Assembly (NCBI RefSeq): GCF_019966535.1
Contig: NZ_JAIMID010000020.1
Span: 45,405 to 109,404, forward strand
Reading direction: 5' to 3'
DNA length: 64,000 nucleotides
Origin: Mesobacterium pallidum
GTDB taxonomy: Bacteria; Pseudomonadota; Alphaproteobacteria; Rhodobacterales; Rhodobacteraceae
Shown: one piece after another, positions 9,085 to 17,047 of the stretch
Position numbering within the stretch: the stretch's first letter is position 1
How the letters are laid out: each line of letters begins with the position of its first letter
Made by a program: the position numbers and the translations under genes
The notes under the pieces: generated by a model
Told to the model about the DNA's origin: nothing
The model's input: only the letters and a program-made list of their open reading frames with translations
Database searches by the model: none

Positions 9085-9933
9085 GTGATCAGACGCATGA
9101 TCAGCGCCGGTCTTCGGGCCGTGCTCGTGGCCGTGGTCATCTTACTTCCGTCGCTCGTGCTGCCGTCTGACGGCGCAGAGGCGGCGCAGGTGGTGTCCCT
9201 GGTGGCCATCGTGGCAGCCGCGCTGACCTTCGTCGAATATTTCGCGACCTACCCTTCGATCATCGAATTTCGCGACGCGCGGCCCTTCAACCGCGTCCGC
9301 TTCTGTGCCCTTGCCCTCACCGTTGTCCTGCTGACGCTCGCCTGCCGCGACACGATCGCCCCGGTCCTGCTGACCGGCACCGTGGCCGATATCGGCAGCA
9401 CGCTGGGCCGGTGGACCGATTTCCCCTATTCGCCGGTGCGCATGGTCGTGCTGATGATGCCTCCGGACGCGCCGCAGACCGCAATCGAGATCGTGCGCAC
9501 CGGGGCCGGCACCGCCTACATCATCTCGCTCGCCATGATCGTCGTGTTCTTCGTGCAGGTCCGCCTGCGCGACTGGCCGACCCGGCAGGGCACCTTCAAC
9601 GTCTGGGTCAACCTGCCGCTCTTCGATCCCACCGCGGGCGGAGACGTGCTGATCCGCCTCAAGCGCGATGCCAACGTTAACATTGCGTTAGGGTTTCTGC
9701 TGCCATTCTTGATCCCGGCGATCATCAAGGTGACCTCGGATGCCTTCGACCCCATCTCGATCACGGCCCCGCAGACCCTTGTCTGGACGCTGAGCGCATG
9801 GGCCTTCCTGCCTGCCAGCCTGATCGTGCGCGGCCTGGCCCTTGGCCGCGTGGCCGAACTGATCGAACAGAAACGCCGCCGCGCCTACGCCAAGGCCGAG
9901 GCCAAGGGCGAGATCGTCGAAGCGCACGCCTGA
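9085..9933 (+). CDS. Multi-pass inner-membrane protein of unknown function
   Basis: 282 residues from a GTG at 9085 preceded by GAGAGG; an ATG at 9097 is an alternative. About five or six hydrophobic segments are visible: residues 10-27, 34-52, 71-90, 145-160, 200-218 and 228-248, with a charged Lys/Arg/Glu-rich cytoplasmic tail ('EQKRRRAYAKAEAKGEI'). No catalytic or transport motif is recognised. Its stop overlaps the likely start of the secreted EEP-family gene downstream, and this pair is common in Rhodobacteraceae. A CtrA-type box lies about 300 bases upstream, which would link it to cell cycle or motility control if functional. Confidence 0.75.
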   Translation: MIRRMISAGLRAVLVAVVILLPSLVLPSDGAEAAQVVSLVAIVAAALTFVEYFATYPSIIEFRDARPFNRVRFCALALTVVLLTLACRDTIAPVLLTGTVADIGSTLGRWTDFPYSPVRMVVLMMPPDAPQTAIEIVRTGAGTAYIISLAMIVVFFVQVRLRDWPTRQGTFNVWVNLPLFDPTAGGDVLIRLKRDANVNIALGFLLPFLIPAIIKVTSDAFDPISITAPQTLVWTLSAWAFLPASLIVRGLALGRVAELIEQKRRRAYAKAEAKGEIVEAHA

Positions 9934-10958
9934 GGGCGCTGACGCGCATCGTCCTGTTGCTCCTCCCCTGTTTTGCCGCGGCCGAGCCGCTGCGCATCGC
10001 CACCTGGCATGTCGAACTGTCCCGCGACGGCCCCGGCCGTCTGCTGGGCGACCTCATGGAACCTGATGACCAGGTCCGCGCCGTGGTCGATGTCATCGCC
10101 TCTGCGCGGCCCGACGTGATCCTTCTGACCGACGTGGACTGGGATTCCGGCGGCGAGGCTGCGCTGGCCCTGCAACACCTGCTCGACACGGCCGGCACCC
10201 CCCTTCCCCATGCCTTTGCCCCACCGCCCAATGCCGGTGTGCAGCGCGGGCTCGACGTGGATGGCGATGGCCGGACCGGAGAGCCCGAGGACGCCCTCGG
10301 CTACGGCCGCTTTCGCGGCGACGGCGGCCTGTTGCTGCTGGCGAACCGACCGCTTGAACCCTTGCGCGACCTCTCCGCCCTGCCCTGGGCCGAGGCGCCG
10401 GGAAGCCTGATGACCGAGGACGAGCGCGCCGCCCTTGAACCGCTCCCCCTTGGCACCATCGGCCATTGGTCGGTCACGCTCGACGATGGCCCCGAGCTGC
10501 TGCTGCTGATGGCCGGCCCGCCGGTCTTTGACGGTCCCGAGGACCGCAATGGCCGCCGCAACGCCGACGAGGTGGCGCTGTGGCCGCATTATCTGGACGG
10601 AACGCTGGGCCCGCGCGCGGACCTGCCCTTTGTCCTGCTGGGCAATGCCAACCTCGACCCCGAGGACGGCGACGGCCGGCGGGACGCGATCCGCGCCCTG
10701 CTCTCCGATCCGCGCCTGCAGGACCCGCAGCCCCGCGGCGATGCCCCGCCCGACCCGGCGCAGGCGGGCGACCCGGGGCTCGACACCGCCGACTGGCCCG
10801 AACCGCGCCCCGGAAACCTGCGGGTCAGCTACGTGCTGCCGTCAGCCGACTGGATTGTCACCGATGCGGGCGTCATCTGGCCGACACCCGGCACCCCTGC
10901 CGCCACCGCCAGCCGCCACGGGCTGGTCTGGGTCGACCTCACCCGGCCCGGCTCATAG
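9930..10958 (+). CDS. Secreted endonuclease/exonuclease/phosphatase-fold protein
   Basis: About 342 residues. The N-terminus reads as a signal peptide ('LRALTRIVLLLLPCFAAA', then 'EPLRIATWHVELS'), so the enzyme should be periplasmic or secreted. EEP-fold landmarks are 'LRIATWHVELS' (first strand, Asn replaced by His), 'RPDVILLTDVDWD', 'VLLGNANLDPEDGDGRRD' (the usual GDFN is here GNAN) and a C-terminal 'SRHGLVWVDL' with the conserved His. The substrate is unknown. No ATG, GTG or TTG gives the whole signal peptide; a CTG at 9930 overlapping the upstream TGA fits best, with a TTG at 9957 as second choice. It overlaps rppH tail-to-tail by six bases. Confidence 0.8.
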   Translation: MRALTRIVLLLLPCFAAAEPLRIATWHVELSRDGPGRLLGDLMEPDDQVRAVVDVIASARPDVILLTDVDWDSGGEAALALQHLLDTAGTPLPHAFAPPPNAGVQRGLDVDGDGRTGEPEDALGYGRFRGDGGLLLLANRPLEPLRDLSALPWAEAPGSLMTEDERAALEPLPLGTIGHWSVTLDDGPELLLLMAGPPVFDGPEDRNGRRNADEVALWPHYLDGTLGPRADLPFVLLGNANLDPEDGDGRRDAIRALLSDPRLQDPQPRGDAPPDPAQAGDPGLDTADWPEPRPGNLRVSYVLPSADWIVTDAGVIWPTPGTPAATASRHGLVWVDLTRPGS

Positions 10959-11435
10959 CTGCGCGCGGAACGCGTCCAGCACCTGCTCGTAGACAGCCCG
11001 CTTGAAGGGCACGATGGCGCCCGGCAGGTCCTCGGGCGCCAGCCAGCACCATTCCGAGAACTCGGGATGATCGGTCGCGATGTTCACATCCGCGTCCGTG
11101 CCGTGAAAGCGCAGCAGGAACCACTTCTGTTCCTGCCCGCGAAAGCGCCCCTTCCAGATGCGCGGCACGATGTCATGGGGCAGGTCGTAGGGGATCCAGC
11201 CCGCCGTCTCGGCCTCGACCGAGACCTTGTCGGCCGGCACGCCAGTCTCTTCCCAAAGCTCGCGCAGGGCCGCGTCGCGCGGCGCCTCGCCCGGGTCGAC
11301 CCCGCCCTGCGGCATCTGCCAGGCCGCGGTCTCGCTGTCGATCCGCTGGCCGACGAACACGCGCCCCTCGGCATTGACCAGCATCACGCCGACGCAGGGG
11401 CGATAGGGCAGCTTTTCGATCTCTTCGGGGGTCAT
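10953..11435 (-). CDS. rppH: RNA pyrophosphohydrolase
   Basis: Nudix hydrolase that converts the 5'-triphosphate of mRNA to a monophosphate and so starts RNase E-dependent decay. 160 residues. The Nudix box is complete: GG, five residues, E, seven residues, REL.EETG ('GGVDPGEAPRDAALRELWEE'). Other RppH features are 'YRPCVGVMLVNAEGRVFVGQR' split around residues 11-31 and the C-terminal 'IVPFKRAVYEQVL'. The ATG at 11435 is well placed. It may also be called NudH/IalA in older literature. It is convergent with the EEP-family gene. Confidence 0.95.
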   Translation of the reverse strand: MTPEEIEKLPYRPCVGVMLVNAEGRVFVGQRIDSETAAWQMPQGGVDPGEAPRDAALRELWEETGVPADKVSVEAETAGWIPYDLPHDIVPRIWKGRFRGQEQKWFLLRFHGTDADVNIATDHPEFSEWCWLAPEDLPGAIVPFKRAVYEQVLDAFRAQL

Positions 11436-11519
11436 CGGGGGCTCCGGCTCAGGGTTGGGCGCACCCTATCGCCCTGGCCGGAGGCTTGCCAAGGGCCGGA
11501 CGAGCCGGCCCCGGCGCTG

Positions 11520-11837
11520 TCACATCTCGATCACGTGGATCTCGGCCACCTCGACCCGGCCGCCATCGGCGATCATCGGGTTGTCGCGCGCCATGTCGCA
11601 GGCGGCGTCCAGGCTCTCGGCCTCGACGATGGTGTAGCCCATGCAGGGGTCCGCCCCGCCGCCGTCGGTCACGCCATCCTTGCCGACCGTCTTCGACATG
11701 CCCACCGGGTTGCCCGGATCGACCAGGGCTGCGCCCGTCTTGGCCATCCAGGCGCCCCAGCGCGCCATGCTCTCGGCTTGCGCGGCCTCGCCCTCGGGCA
11801 TCCCGCCGCCGTGGTAGACGTATAGGTACTTCGGCAT
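11520..11837 (-). CDS. YciI-like (DGPF) protein
   Basis: A 105-residue alpha/beta-barrel protein of the YciI superfamily: 'MPKYLYVYHGGGMPEGEAAQ', 'WMAKTGAALVDPGNPVG', 'GYTIVEAESLDAACDMARDN'. The family has a ferredoxin-like fold with a conserved His/Asp pair; function is mostly unknown. The ribosome binding site AGGAGG lies seven bases before the second ATG (11837), which I prefer over the ATG at 11840 or the TTG at 11843. It is the last gene of an ArsR-AHSA1-YciI operon, a set often found together, suggesting a small-molecule response. Confidence 0.88.
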   Translation of the reverse strand: MPKYLYVYHGGGMPEGEAAQAESMARWGAWMAKTGAALVDPGNPVGMSKTVGKDGVTDGGGADPCMGYTIVEAESLDAACDMARDNPMIADGGRVEVAEIHVIEM

Positions 11838-11839
11838 CA

Positions 11840-12307
11840 TCAATCCTCCTGTTCAGCCAAGGTCTTTCCGAAAAAACGATCGAGCTTGCGCAGGGTCGAC
11901 AGCCAGCCCGTCGTATGATCCTGCGCCGTCTCGGTATCGGCCAGCTCGCGGTGGCTCAGCGTCAGCCGGGCGCCCGCGGCGGTCGCCTCGACGGTAAAGC
12001 TCACGAAACTCTCGGGCCCGCGCCGGTCTGCCGCGTCATGCCAGGCCCAGGTAAAGCTGACGCTGCCGCGCCCGTCTTCGGGCGGATGCACGCTGGTGAC
12101 CTGGCCGGACACCTTGAAGACCTGGTAACTCTCCTTGCCCCGCATGGCGCACCACCAGGGGCCCGGGCGCTCGAAGTCCATCTCGCAGGCGTCAATGAAG
12201 ACACCCTCGGGCCCGAACCATTGCAGCAATTGCACCGGCGTGGTCACCGCCCGCCAGAGGCGCATCACCTCCACGTCGTAGTCGCGGATGAAGTCCAGGT
12301 CGCGCAT
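11840..12307 (-). CDS. SRPBCC / AHSA1-family protein
   Basis: 155 residues in the START/Bet v1-like fold, which binds hydrophobic ligands in a deep cavity. Typical features: 'DVEVMRLWRAVTTPVQLLQW' (residues ~11-30), a central 'FERPGPWWCAM' hairpin, and the C-terminal helix 'GWLSTLRKLDRFF'. I choose the ATG at 12307 (MRDLDF...) because the extra nine residues upstream overlap the regulator gene. Its stop overlaps the start region of the YciI-like gene (TGATG) and it follows the ArsR gene by four bases, so the three are co-translated. Confidence 0.9.
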   Translation of the reverse strand: MRDLDFIRDYDVEVMRLWRAVTTPVQLLQWFGPEGVFIDACEMDFERPGPWWCAMRGKESYQVFKVSGQVTSVHPPEDGRGSVSFTWAWHDAADRRGPESFVSFTVEATAAGARLTLSHRELADTETAQDHTTGWLSTLRKLDRFFGKTLAEQED

Positions 12308-12311
12308 GGGT

Positions 12312-12641
12312 CTACTCCTCTCCTTCGGGGTCAATGGCCAGCAACCCGTCCAGCCGCTCGAGGCTGCCAGCCCAGAACGCCTTGTGATCCATGGTCCAGC
12401 TCGCGATGGCCCGCATCGCCTCGGGATTCACGCTGTAATAGCGGTGGGTTCCGGCGACGCGCTGCCCGATCACGCCAGCCTCGCGCAGCACCTTGAGGTG
12501 GCGCGACACGGCCGGGGCGGAGATGTCGGTCAGCTCGGACAGAGCACCGGCGGGTTGCTCGCCTTGCCGCATCAGGTACTCGACCAAACTCAGGCGAGTC
12601 GGGTCCGAGAGGGCAGCGAAGGTGCGGGTCATGTCGATCAT
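12312..12641 (-). CDS. ArsR-family transcriptional regulator
   Basis: 109 residues with a winged helix: 'FAALSDPTRLSLVEYLMRQG', then the recognition helix region 'ISAPAVSRHLKVLREAGVI' and wing 'QRVAGTHRYYSV'. There is no metal-binding CxC/ELCVCDL motif, so it belongs to the non-metal, SdpR-like branch that usually pairs with AHSA1 proteins. It heads the operon and probably represses it. The TTAATTAA-containing AT-rich stretch just upstream (about 12650-12705) is the natural place for its operator. Confidence 0.92.
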   Translation of the reverse strand: MIDMTRTFAALSDPTRLSLVEYLMRQGEQPAGALSELTDISAPAVSRHLKVLREAGVIGQRVAGTHRYYSVNPEAMRAIASWTMDHKAFWAGSLERLDGLLAIDPEGEE

Positions 12642-12812
12642 GGGTCAAGCATGACCGATTCCTTTATTTCACACAACCGTTAATTAAAGATTCCATAAAT
12701 CACTCGGAGTCGGCCCCGTCCCAACCCCGGGCAAAGCCGTCGGAAGCAGCCGGCCCCTCGCCCCGGCGCCCCGCACGAACCCCGCGGTCAGCCAAGGCTG
12801 CGCCGTCGGAAC

Positions 12813-12835
12813 GAGTATTTGGGGAAAAGTGAAAG
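12813..12835 (-). repeat. Intergenic repeat A, copy 1
   Basis: GAGTATTTGGGGAAAAGTG followed by AAAG: the short A-type core without the CCTCCGGCGG part. Compare 47929-47963, which matches at nearly every position and includes it. Confidence 0.7.
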
Positions 12836-12929
12836 CAGGGGCGACGGTGCTGGCCACGACTGACCGTGCCAATGTCCACGGCAGCAGACTTCGACGGACA
12901 AGCAGAGCGCAACGTTCTGGCCAGGCGCG

Positions 12930-12988
12930 CCCCGATCCCCTTCATCTTGCCAATAAACTCCGGGGAGCGCGAGGGGCTGGCCCCTCGC
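12930..12988 (-). repeat. Intergenic repeat B with GC hairpin, downstream of serB
   Basis: The B core (GATCCCCTTCATCTTGCC, then AATAAACTCCGGGG) at 12930-12965, directly followed by a stem-loop GCGAGGGG-CTGG-CCCCTCGC (12969-12988). On the minus strand this lies 28 bases after the serB stop and may end its transcript. Confidence 0.75.
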
Positions 12989-13015
12989 TCCTGACGGATC
13001 CGCCCGGCGAAACGC

Positions 13016-13882
13016 TCAGGCGAAGTCCGACCGCGCGTAGCCTTGCAGGAACAGCAGCGCCGTCAGGTCGCCATGATTGACGCGCACGTCGCATTCGGCG
13101 GCCACGCTGGGCTTGGCATGCAGCGCGACGCCTGTGCCGGCGAGGCCAAGCATGCCAAGGTCGTTCGCCCCGTCGCCCACGGCGATGGCATCGGCGGGCG
13201 TCAGGCCCAAGCGGGCGGAAATCTCGGTCAGCGCCTGCACCTTGGCGTCGCGGCCAAGGATCGGGCGGCCGACCTCTCCGGTCAGCGCGCCGCCCTCGAT
13301 GATGAGGGTGTTGGCGCGGTTCTCGTCAAAGCCGAGCTGGCCCGCCACGGCCGCCGTGAAGGCCGTGAACCCGCCCGAGACCAGCGCCGCATAGGCGCCG
13401 TCGCGGCGCATGGTGGCCAGCAGTTCGGGGCCGCCGGGCATCAGGGTGATCCGCGTTTCGAGCACATCGGCGATCATCCCCTCGGGCAGGCCCTTGAGCA
13501 GGCCGACCCGTTCGATCAGCGCGCCTTCGAAATCCAGCTCGCCGTTCATCGCCCGCGCGGTGATCTCCTTGACCCGGGCGCCGACGCCGGCGACATCGGC
13601 CAGCTCGTCGATGCATTCCTGCTGGATCATCGTGCTGTCCATGTCGGCGATCAGCAGCCGCTTGCGCCGCCCCTCGACCGGCTGCACCATCAGGTCCACG
13701 CCCAGCGGCTGGATGTCGGCCCAGACGTCCCAGCGATTCGCCGGCATCACTGCGAGCGGGAACTCCGCCGCCTCGTCTGGCGCCAGCCACAGCGCGTCGC
13801 CGCCGCCCCAGGCATTGCGCAGGCTTTCGACAAGCGCCGCGTCCAGCTGGCCCGGCCGGGCGATCAGGGTTGCGATATACAT
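13016..13882 (-). CDS. serB: Phosphoserine phosphatase
   Basis: Last step of serine synthesis: hydrolyses O-phosphoserine. 288 residues. The HAD motifs are all present: motif I 'IADMDSTMIQQECIDELAD' (nucleophile and acid Asp), motif II 'ALVSGGFTAF', and motif IV 'VGDGANDLGML'. The N-terminal ~75 residues ('MYIATLIARPGQLDAALVES') form the ACT-like extension usual in proteobacterial SerB. It is divergent from serC-serA with a 218-base spacer, so all three phosphorylated-pathway enzymes are encoded together. Confidence 0.96.
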   Translation of the reverse strand: MYIATLIARPGQLDAALVESLRNAWGGGDALWLAPDEAAEFPLAVMPANRWDVWADIQPLGVDLMVQPVEGRRKRLLIADMDSTMIQQECIDELADVAGVGARVKEITARAMNGELDFEGALIERVGLLKGLPEGMIADVLETRITLMPGGPELLATMRRDGAYAALVSGGFTAFTAAVAGQLGFDENRANTLIIEGGALTGEVGRPILGRDAKVQALTEISARLGLTPADAIAVGDGANDLGMLGLAGTGVALHAKPSVAAECDVRVNHGDLTALLFLQGYARSDFA

Positions 13883-14100
13883 GGGCCACCTCCTGCGGTT
13901 TGCGGCCCCTTAGCCCGCCGCGCGCGGCAAATCCAGCCCGCAGCCCAAGTTTCCGATCGGAACGCCCGCAATCGCATTCCAGCCCGGATGCGACCATTCG
14001 GACGCATTTTCCGTCTTGCGCGTTTTCGCGCCTCCCCATACATCCGACCGCGGGACACCCCTCCCCAACGAGGGGCATCTATCTGGAAGGTTAGGCCGAC
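13883..14100. promoter_or_regulatory. serB-serC divergent control region with structured serC leader
   Basis: The spacer holds a perfect 12-base palindrome TTCCGATCGGAA (13951-13962), a hairpin GCGCG-TTTT-CGCGC (14018-14031), a promoter-like TTGCGC-N16-ATACAT (14016-14021 and 14038-14043), and a stem CCCCTC / GAGGGG with loop CCCAAC (14058-14075) in the predicted short 5' leader of serC. A 'serC' cis-regulatory RNA motif is described upstream of alphaproteobacterial serC-serA operons; this leader is a candidate but I cannot test the match. Confidence 0.4.
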
Positions 14101-15255
14101 ATGGCTATCAAGCACCCGGCAACGCGGCCGGCAAATCCGCGTTTCTCCTCTGGCCCCTGCGCCAAGATCCCTCATTTCACTGTCGACATGCTGGCCGATG
14201 CCGCCCTCGGGCGCTCGCACCGTGCCAAGATCGGCAAGGACAAGCTCGCCGCCGCCATCGAAGGCACGCGCGAGATCCTCGGCATCCCCGCCGATTACAA
14301 GATCGGCATCGTGCCCGCGTCCGACACCGGCGCCGTCGAGATGGCCATGTGGTCGCTGCTGGGCGCACGCCCGGCGACCATGGTCGCCTGGGAAAGCTTC
14401 GGCGCCGGCTGGGTCACCGACGTGGTCAAGCAGCTCAAGATCGAGGCCGAGGTGAAGACCGCCGAATACGGCGAGATCGTCGACTTCACCACCATCGACT
14501 TCGACACCGACGTCGTCTTTACCTGGAACGGCACCACGAGCGGTGTCCGCCTGCCGAACGGCGACGCGATCCCCGCAGACCGCGCGGGCCTCACGATCTG
14601 CGACGCCACCTCGGCCGCCTTCGCGATGAACCTGCCCTGGGACAAGCTCGACGTTACGACCTTCTCCTGGCAGAAGGTGATGGGCGGCGAAGCGGCGCAT
14701 GGCATGCTGATCCTCAGCCCCCGCGCCGTCGAACGGCTGGAAAGCTACACCCCGGCCTGGCCGATGCCCAAGATCTTCCGCCTGACCAAGGGCGGCAAGC
14801 TGATCGAAGGCATCTTCAAGGGCGAGACGATCAACACGCCCTCGATGCTGGCGGTCGAGGATTACCTTGTCGCGCTGGACTGGGCGCGCAAGATCGGCGG
14901 GCTGCCCGCGCTGATGAAGCGTGCGGACACCAACGCCAAGGTGCTGTGGGACTTCTGCGATCGCAACGATTGGATCGCCAACCTGGCGACCGACCCGGCC
15001 ACGCGGTCGAACACCAGCGTCTGCCTCAAGTTCACCGACGACCGGATCAAGGACGGCGCGGCCTTTGCCAAGGCCGTGGCCAAGAAGCTGGACGACCAGA
15101 ACGCCGCCCATGACATCGGCGCCTACCGGGATGCCCCGGCCGGGCTGCGCATCTGGTGCGGTGCCACGGTCGAATCGTCGGATGTCGAAAAGCTGACGAC
15201 CTGGCTGACCTGGGCCTTCGAAGAGGTCCTGGCCGAGCAGACCGAGGCGGCCTGA
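14101..15255 (+). CDS. serC: Phosphoserine aminotransferase
   Basis: PLP enzyme that converts 3-phosphohydroxypyruvate and glutamate to phosphoserine and 2-oxoglutarate. 384 residues, matching the longer alphaproteobacterial SerC type. The PLP lysine lies in 'TTFSWQKVMGGEAAHGML', and 'ICDATSAAFAMNLPW' supplies the Asp that holds the cofactor ring. The N-terminus 'NPRFSSGPCAK' is the SerC substrate loop. Transcribed with serA 94 bases downstream; the spacer contains a 9-bp hairpin. Confidence 0.97.
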   Translation: MAIKHPATRPANPRFSSGPCAKIPHFTVDMLADAALGRSHRAKIGKDKLAAAIEGTREILGIPADYKIGIVPASDTGAVEMAMWSLLGARPATMVAWESFGAGWVTDVVKQLKIEAEVKTAEYGEIVDFTTIDFDTDVVFTWNGTTSGVRLPNGDAIPADRAGLTICDATSAAFAMNLPWDKLDVTTFSWQKVMGGEAAHGMLILSPRAVERLESYTPAWPMPKIFRLTKGGKLIEGIFKGETINTPSMLAVEDYLVALDWARKIGGLPALMKRADTNAKVLWDFCDRNDWIANLATDPATRSNTSVCLKFTDDRIKDGAAFAKAVAKKLDDQNAAHDIGAYRDAPAGLRIWCGATVESSDVEKLTTWLTWAFEEVLAEQTEAA

Positions 15256-15297
15256 TCCGGCGGGCCTGCGGCCCAACTTCCAAGACACCCCTTTCCA

Positions 15298-15318
15298 GGT
15301 GGGCGCGCGGCGCCCACC
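15298..15318 (+). promoter_or_regulatory. Stem-loop in the serC-serA spacer
   Basis: A perfect 9-bp stem (GGTGGGCGC / GCGCCCACC, loop GCG) with no T-run after it, 42 bases past the serC stop and 31 before serA. It could be an mRNA-stabilising or partial-termination element that sets the serC:serA ratio; the role is inferred. Confidence 0.5.
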
Positions 15319-15349
15319 CTCCCCCTCCTTCCATCCAAGGACCAGAGAC

Positions 15350-16948
15350 ATGGCCCCCAAGGTTCTCATTTCCGACAAGCTTTCCGCCGCTGCCGTGCAG
15401 ATCTTCAAGGATCGCGGCATCGAAGTCGACTTCATGCCCGAAGTCGGCAAGGACAAGGAAAAACTGGCCGAGATCATCGGCAATTACGATGGCCTCGCCA
15501 TCCGCTCGGCCACCAAGGTGACGCCGTCGATCATCGAGAAGGCGACCAACCTCAAGGTGATCGGGCGCGCCGGCATCGGTGTCGACAACGTCGACAAGGA
15601 AGCCGCCTCCAAGAAGGGCATCATCGTGATGAACACGCCCTTCGGCAACATGATCACGACGGCGGAACATGCCATCGCGATGATGTTCGCGGTGGCGCGC
15701 CAGATCCCCGAGGCCAGCACCTCGACCCATGCCGGCAAGTGGGAGAAGTCCAAGTTCATGGGCGTCGAGCTGACCGGCAAGACCCTGGGCGTGATCGGCG
15801 CCGGCAACATCGGCGGCATCGTCTGCGACCGCGCCAAGGGCCTGCGGATGAAGGTCATCGCCTTCGACCCCTTCCTGAGCCAGGAAAAGGCCGACAAGAT
15901 GGGCGTCGAGAAGATCGAGAACCTCGACGACCTGCTCAAGCGCGCCGATTTCATCACCCTGCACGTGCCGCTGACCGACACGACCCGCAACATCCTGTCG
16001 CGCGAGAACCTCGCCAAGACCAAGAAGGGCGTGCGGATCATCAACTGTGCCCGCGGCGGCCTGGTGGACGAAGAAGCGCTGGCCGACATGCTGAAGTCCG
16101 GCCACGTGGCCGGTGCCGCCTTTGACGTCTTCTCGGTCGAGCCGGCGACCGAGAACCCGTTGTTCAACCTGCCCAACGTGGTCTGCACGCCGCACCTCGG
16201 CGCCGCCACCACCGAGGCGCAGGAAAACGTCGCCCTGCAGGTGGCCGAGCAGATGGCCAACTACCTGCTGGACGGCGCCGTTGAAAACGCGCTGAACATG
16301 CCCTCGATGACGGCCGAGGAAGCCAAGGTCATGGGCCCCTGGGTCAAGCTGGCCGAGCACCTGGGCAACTTCGTCGGCCAGATGACGGACGAGCCGATCA
16401 AGGCGATCAACATCCTTTACGACGGTGTCGCCGCGACCATGAACCTGAACGCGCTGAACTGCGCGGTCATCGCCGGTATCATGAAGCGCGCGAACCCGGA
16501 CGTGAACATGGTCTCGGCCCCGGTCATCGCGACCGAGCGCGGGATCAACATCTCGACCACCAACCAGGCCAAGTCGGGCGCCTTCGACGGCTACATCAAG
16601 GTGACCGTGGTGACCGACAAGCGCGAGCGGTCGGTGGCCGGGACGGTGTTCAGCGACGGCAAGCCGCGGTTCATCCAGATCAAGGGCATCAACATTGACG
16701 CCGAGGTCGGCGCCCACATGGTCTACACCACCAACGAGGACGTGCCGGGCATCATCGGCACCCTGGGCATGACCATGGGCAAGCATGGCGTGAACATCGC
16801 CAACTTCACCCTCGGCCGGAAAGAGGCCAACGGCGAGGCGATCGCCCTGCTCTACGTCGACGAGGCCGTGCAGGAGGAGGCGCTGAAAGAGCTTTGCGCG
16901 ACCGGCATGTTCGGCCAGGTCAAGACGCTGAGTTTCGACGTGGCCTGA
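15350..16948 (+). CDS. serA: D-3-phosphoglycerate dehydrogenase
   Basis: First step of serine synthesis: NAD-dependent oxidation of 3-phosphoglycerate. The ATG at 15350 gives 532 residues, the long form (type I) with an intervening domain and a C-terminal ACT domain. Motifs: 'GRAGIGVDNVDKEAASKKG', the Rossmann 'LGVIGAGNIGGIVCDRA', catalytic 'NCARGGLVDEEAL' (Arg) and 'CTPHLGAATTEAQENVA' (His). The last 75 residues ('EDVPGIIGTLGMTMGKHGVN') are the ACT domain that could sense serine. A textbook terminator follows. Confidence 0.97.
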   Translation: MAPKVLISDKLSAAAVQIFKDRGIEVDFMPEVGKDKEKLAEIIGNYDGLAIRSATKVTPSIIEKATNLKVIGRAGIGVDNVDKEAASKKGIIVMNTPFGNMITTAEHAIAMMFAVARQIPEASTSTHAGKWEKSKFMGVELTGKTLGVIGAGNIGGIVCDRAKGLRMKVIAFDPFLSQEKADKMGVEKIENLDDLLKRADFITLHVPLTDTTRNILSRENLAKTKKGVRIINCARGGLVDEEALADMLKSGHVAGAAFDVFSVEPATENPLFNLPNVVCTPHLGAATTEAQENVALQVAEQMANYLLDGAVENALNMPSMTAEEAKVMGPWVKLAEHLGNFVGQMTDEPIKAINILYDGVAATMNLNALNCAVIAGIMKRANPDVNMVSAPVIATERGINISTTNQAKSGAFDGYIKVTVVTDKRERSVAGTVFSDGKPRFIQIKGINIDAEVGAHMVYTTNEDVPGIIGTLGMTMGKHGVNIANFTLGRKEANGEAIALLYVDEAVQEEALKELCATGMFGQVKTLSFDVA

Positions 16949-16976
16949 CCCGCCCCGGCCATCGGCCATGACATGA

Positions 16977-17012
16977 CCGCCGTCCGCATCCCGCGGGCGG
17001 CGGTTTTTTTTT
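16977..17012 (+). terminator. Rho-independent terminator after serA
   Basis: An 11-pair stem (16977-16987 with 16993-17003, one G-T pair, loop ATCCC) followed by nine T residues (17004-17012). It is the clearest intrinsic terminator in the window and closes the serC-serA operon 28 bases after the serA stop. Confidence 0.95.
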
Positions 17013-17047
17013 GCGGTATCGGCAAGCGATCCGCGGCGGCTTGGCGG

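Larger units (their letters stand above)
12642..13015. other. Intergenic region between the ArsR operon and serB
   Basis: 374 bases. The first 65 are AT-rich and hold the ArsR promoter/operator (an inverted repeat TCATG-N7-CATGA overlaps the start at 12638-12654, and TTAATTAA follows at about 12680). The rest contains one copy of intergenic repeat A (12813-12835) and one of repeat B plus its GC hairpin (12930-12988). No coding frame is supported. Confidence 0.6.

Noticed and set aside
8776..9209. Several 70-86 codon open frames in the leuD downstream region
   Set aside because: They overlap each other on both strands, have no ribosome binding site or recognisable domain, and two run over the start of the real membrane-protein gene.
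15047..16969. A 640-codon open frame on the minus strand covering serA
   Set aside because: Product is His/Asp/Arg-rich with no family resemblance. It is the antisense shadow of serA, a known effect in GC-rich genomes. Similar shadows cover purH, mscS, leuC and the heparinase-like gene.
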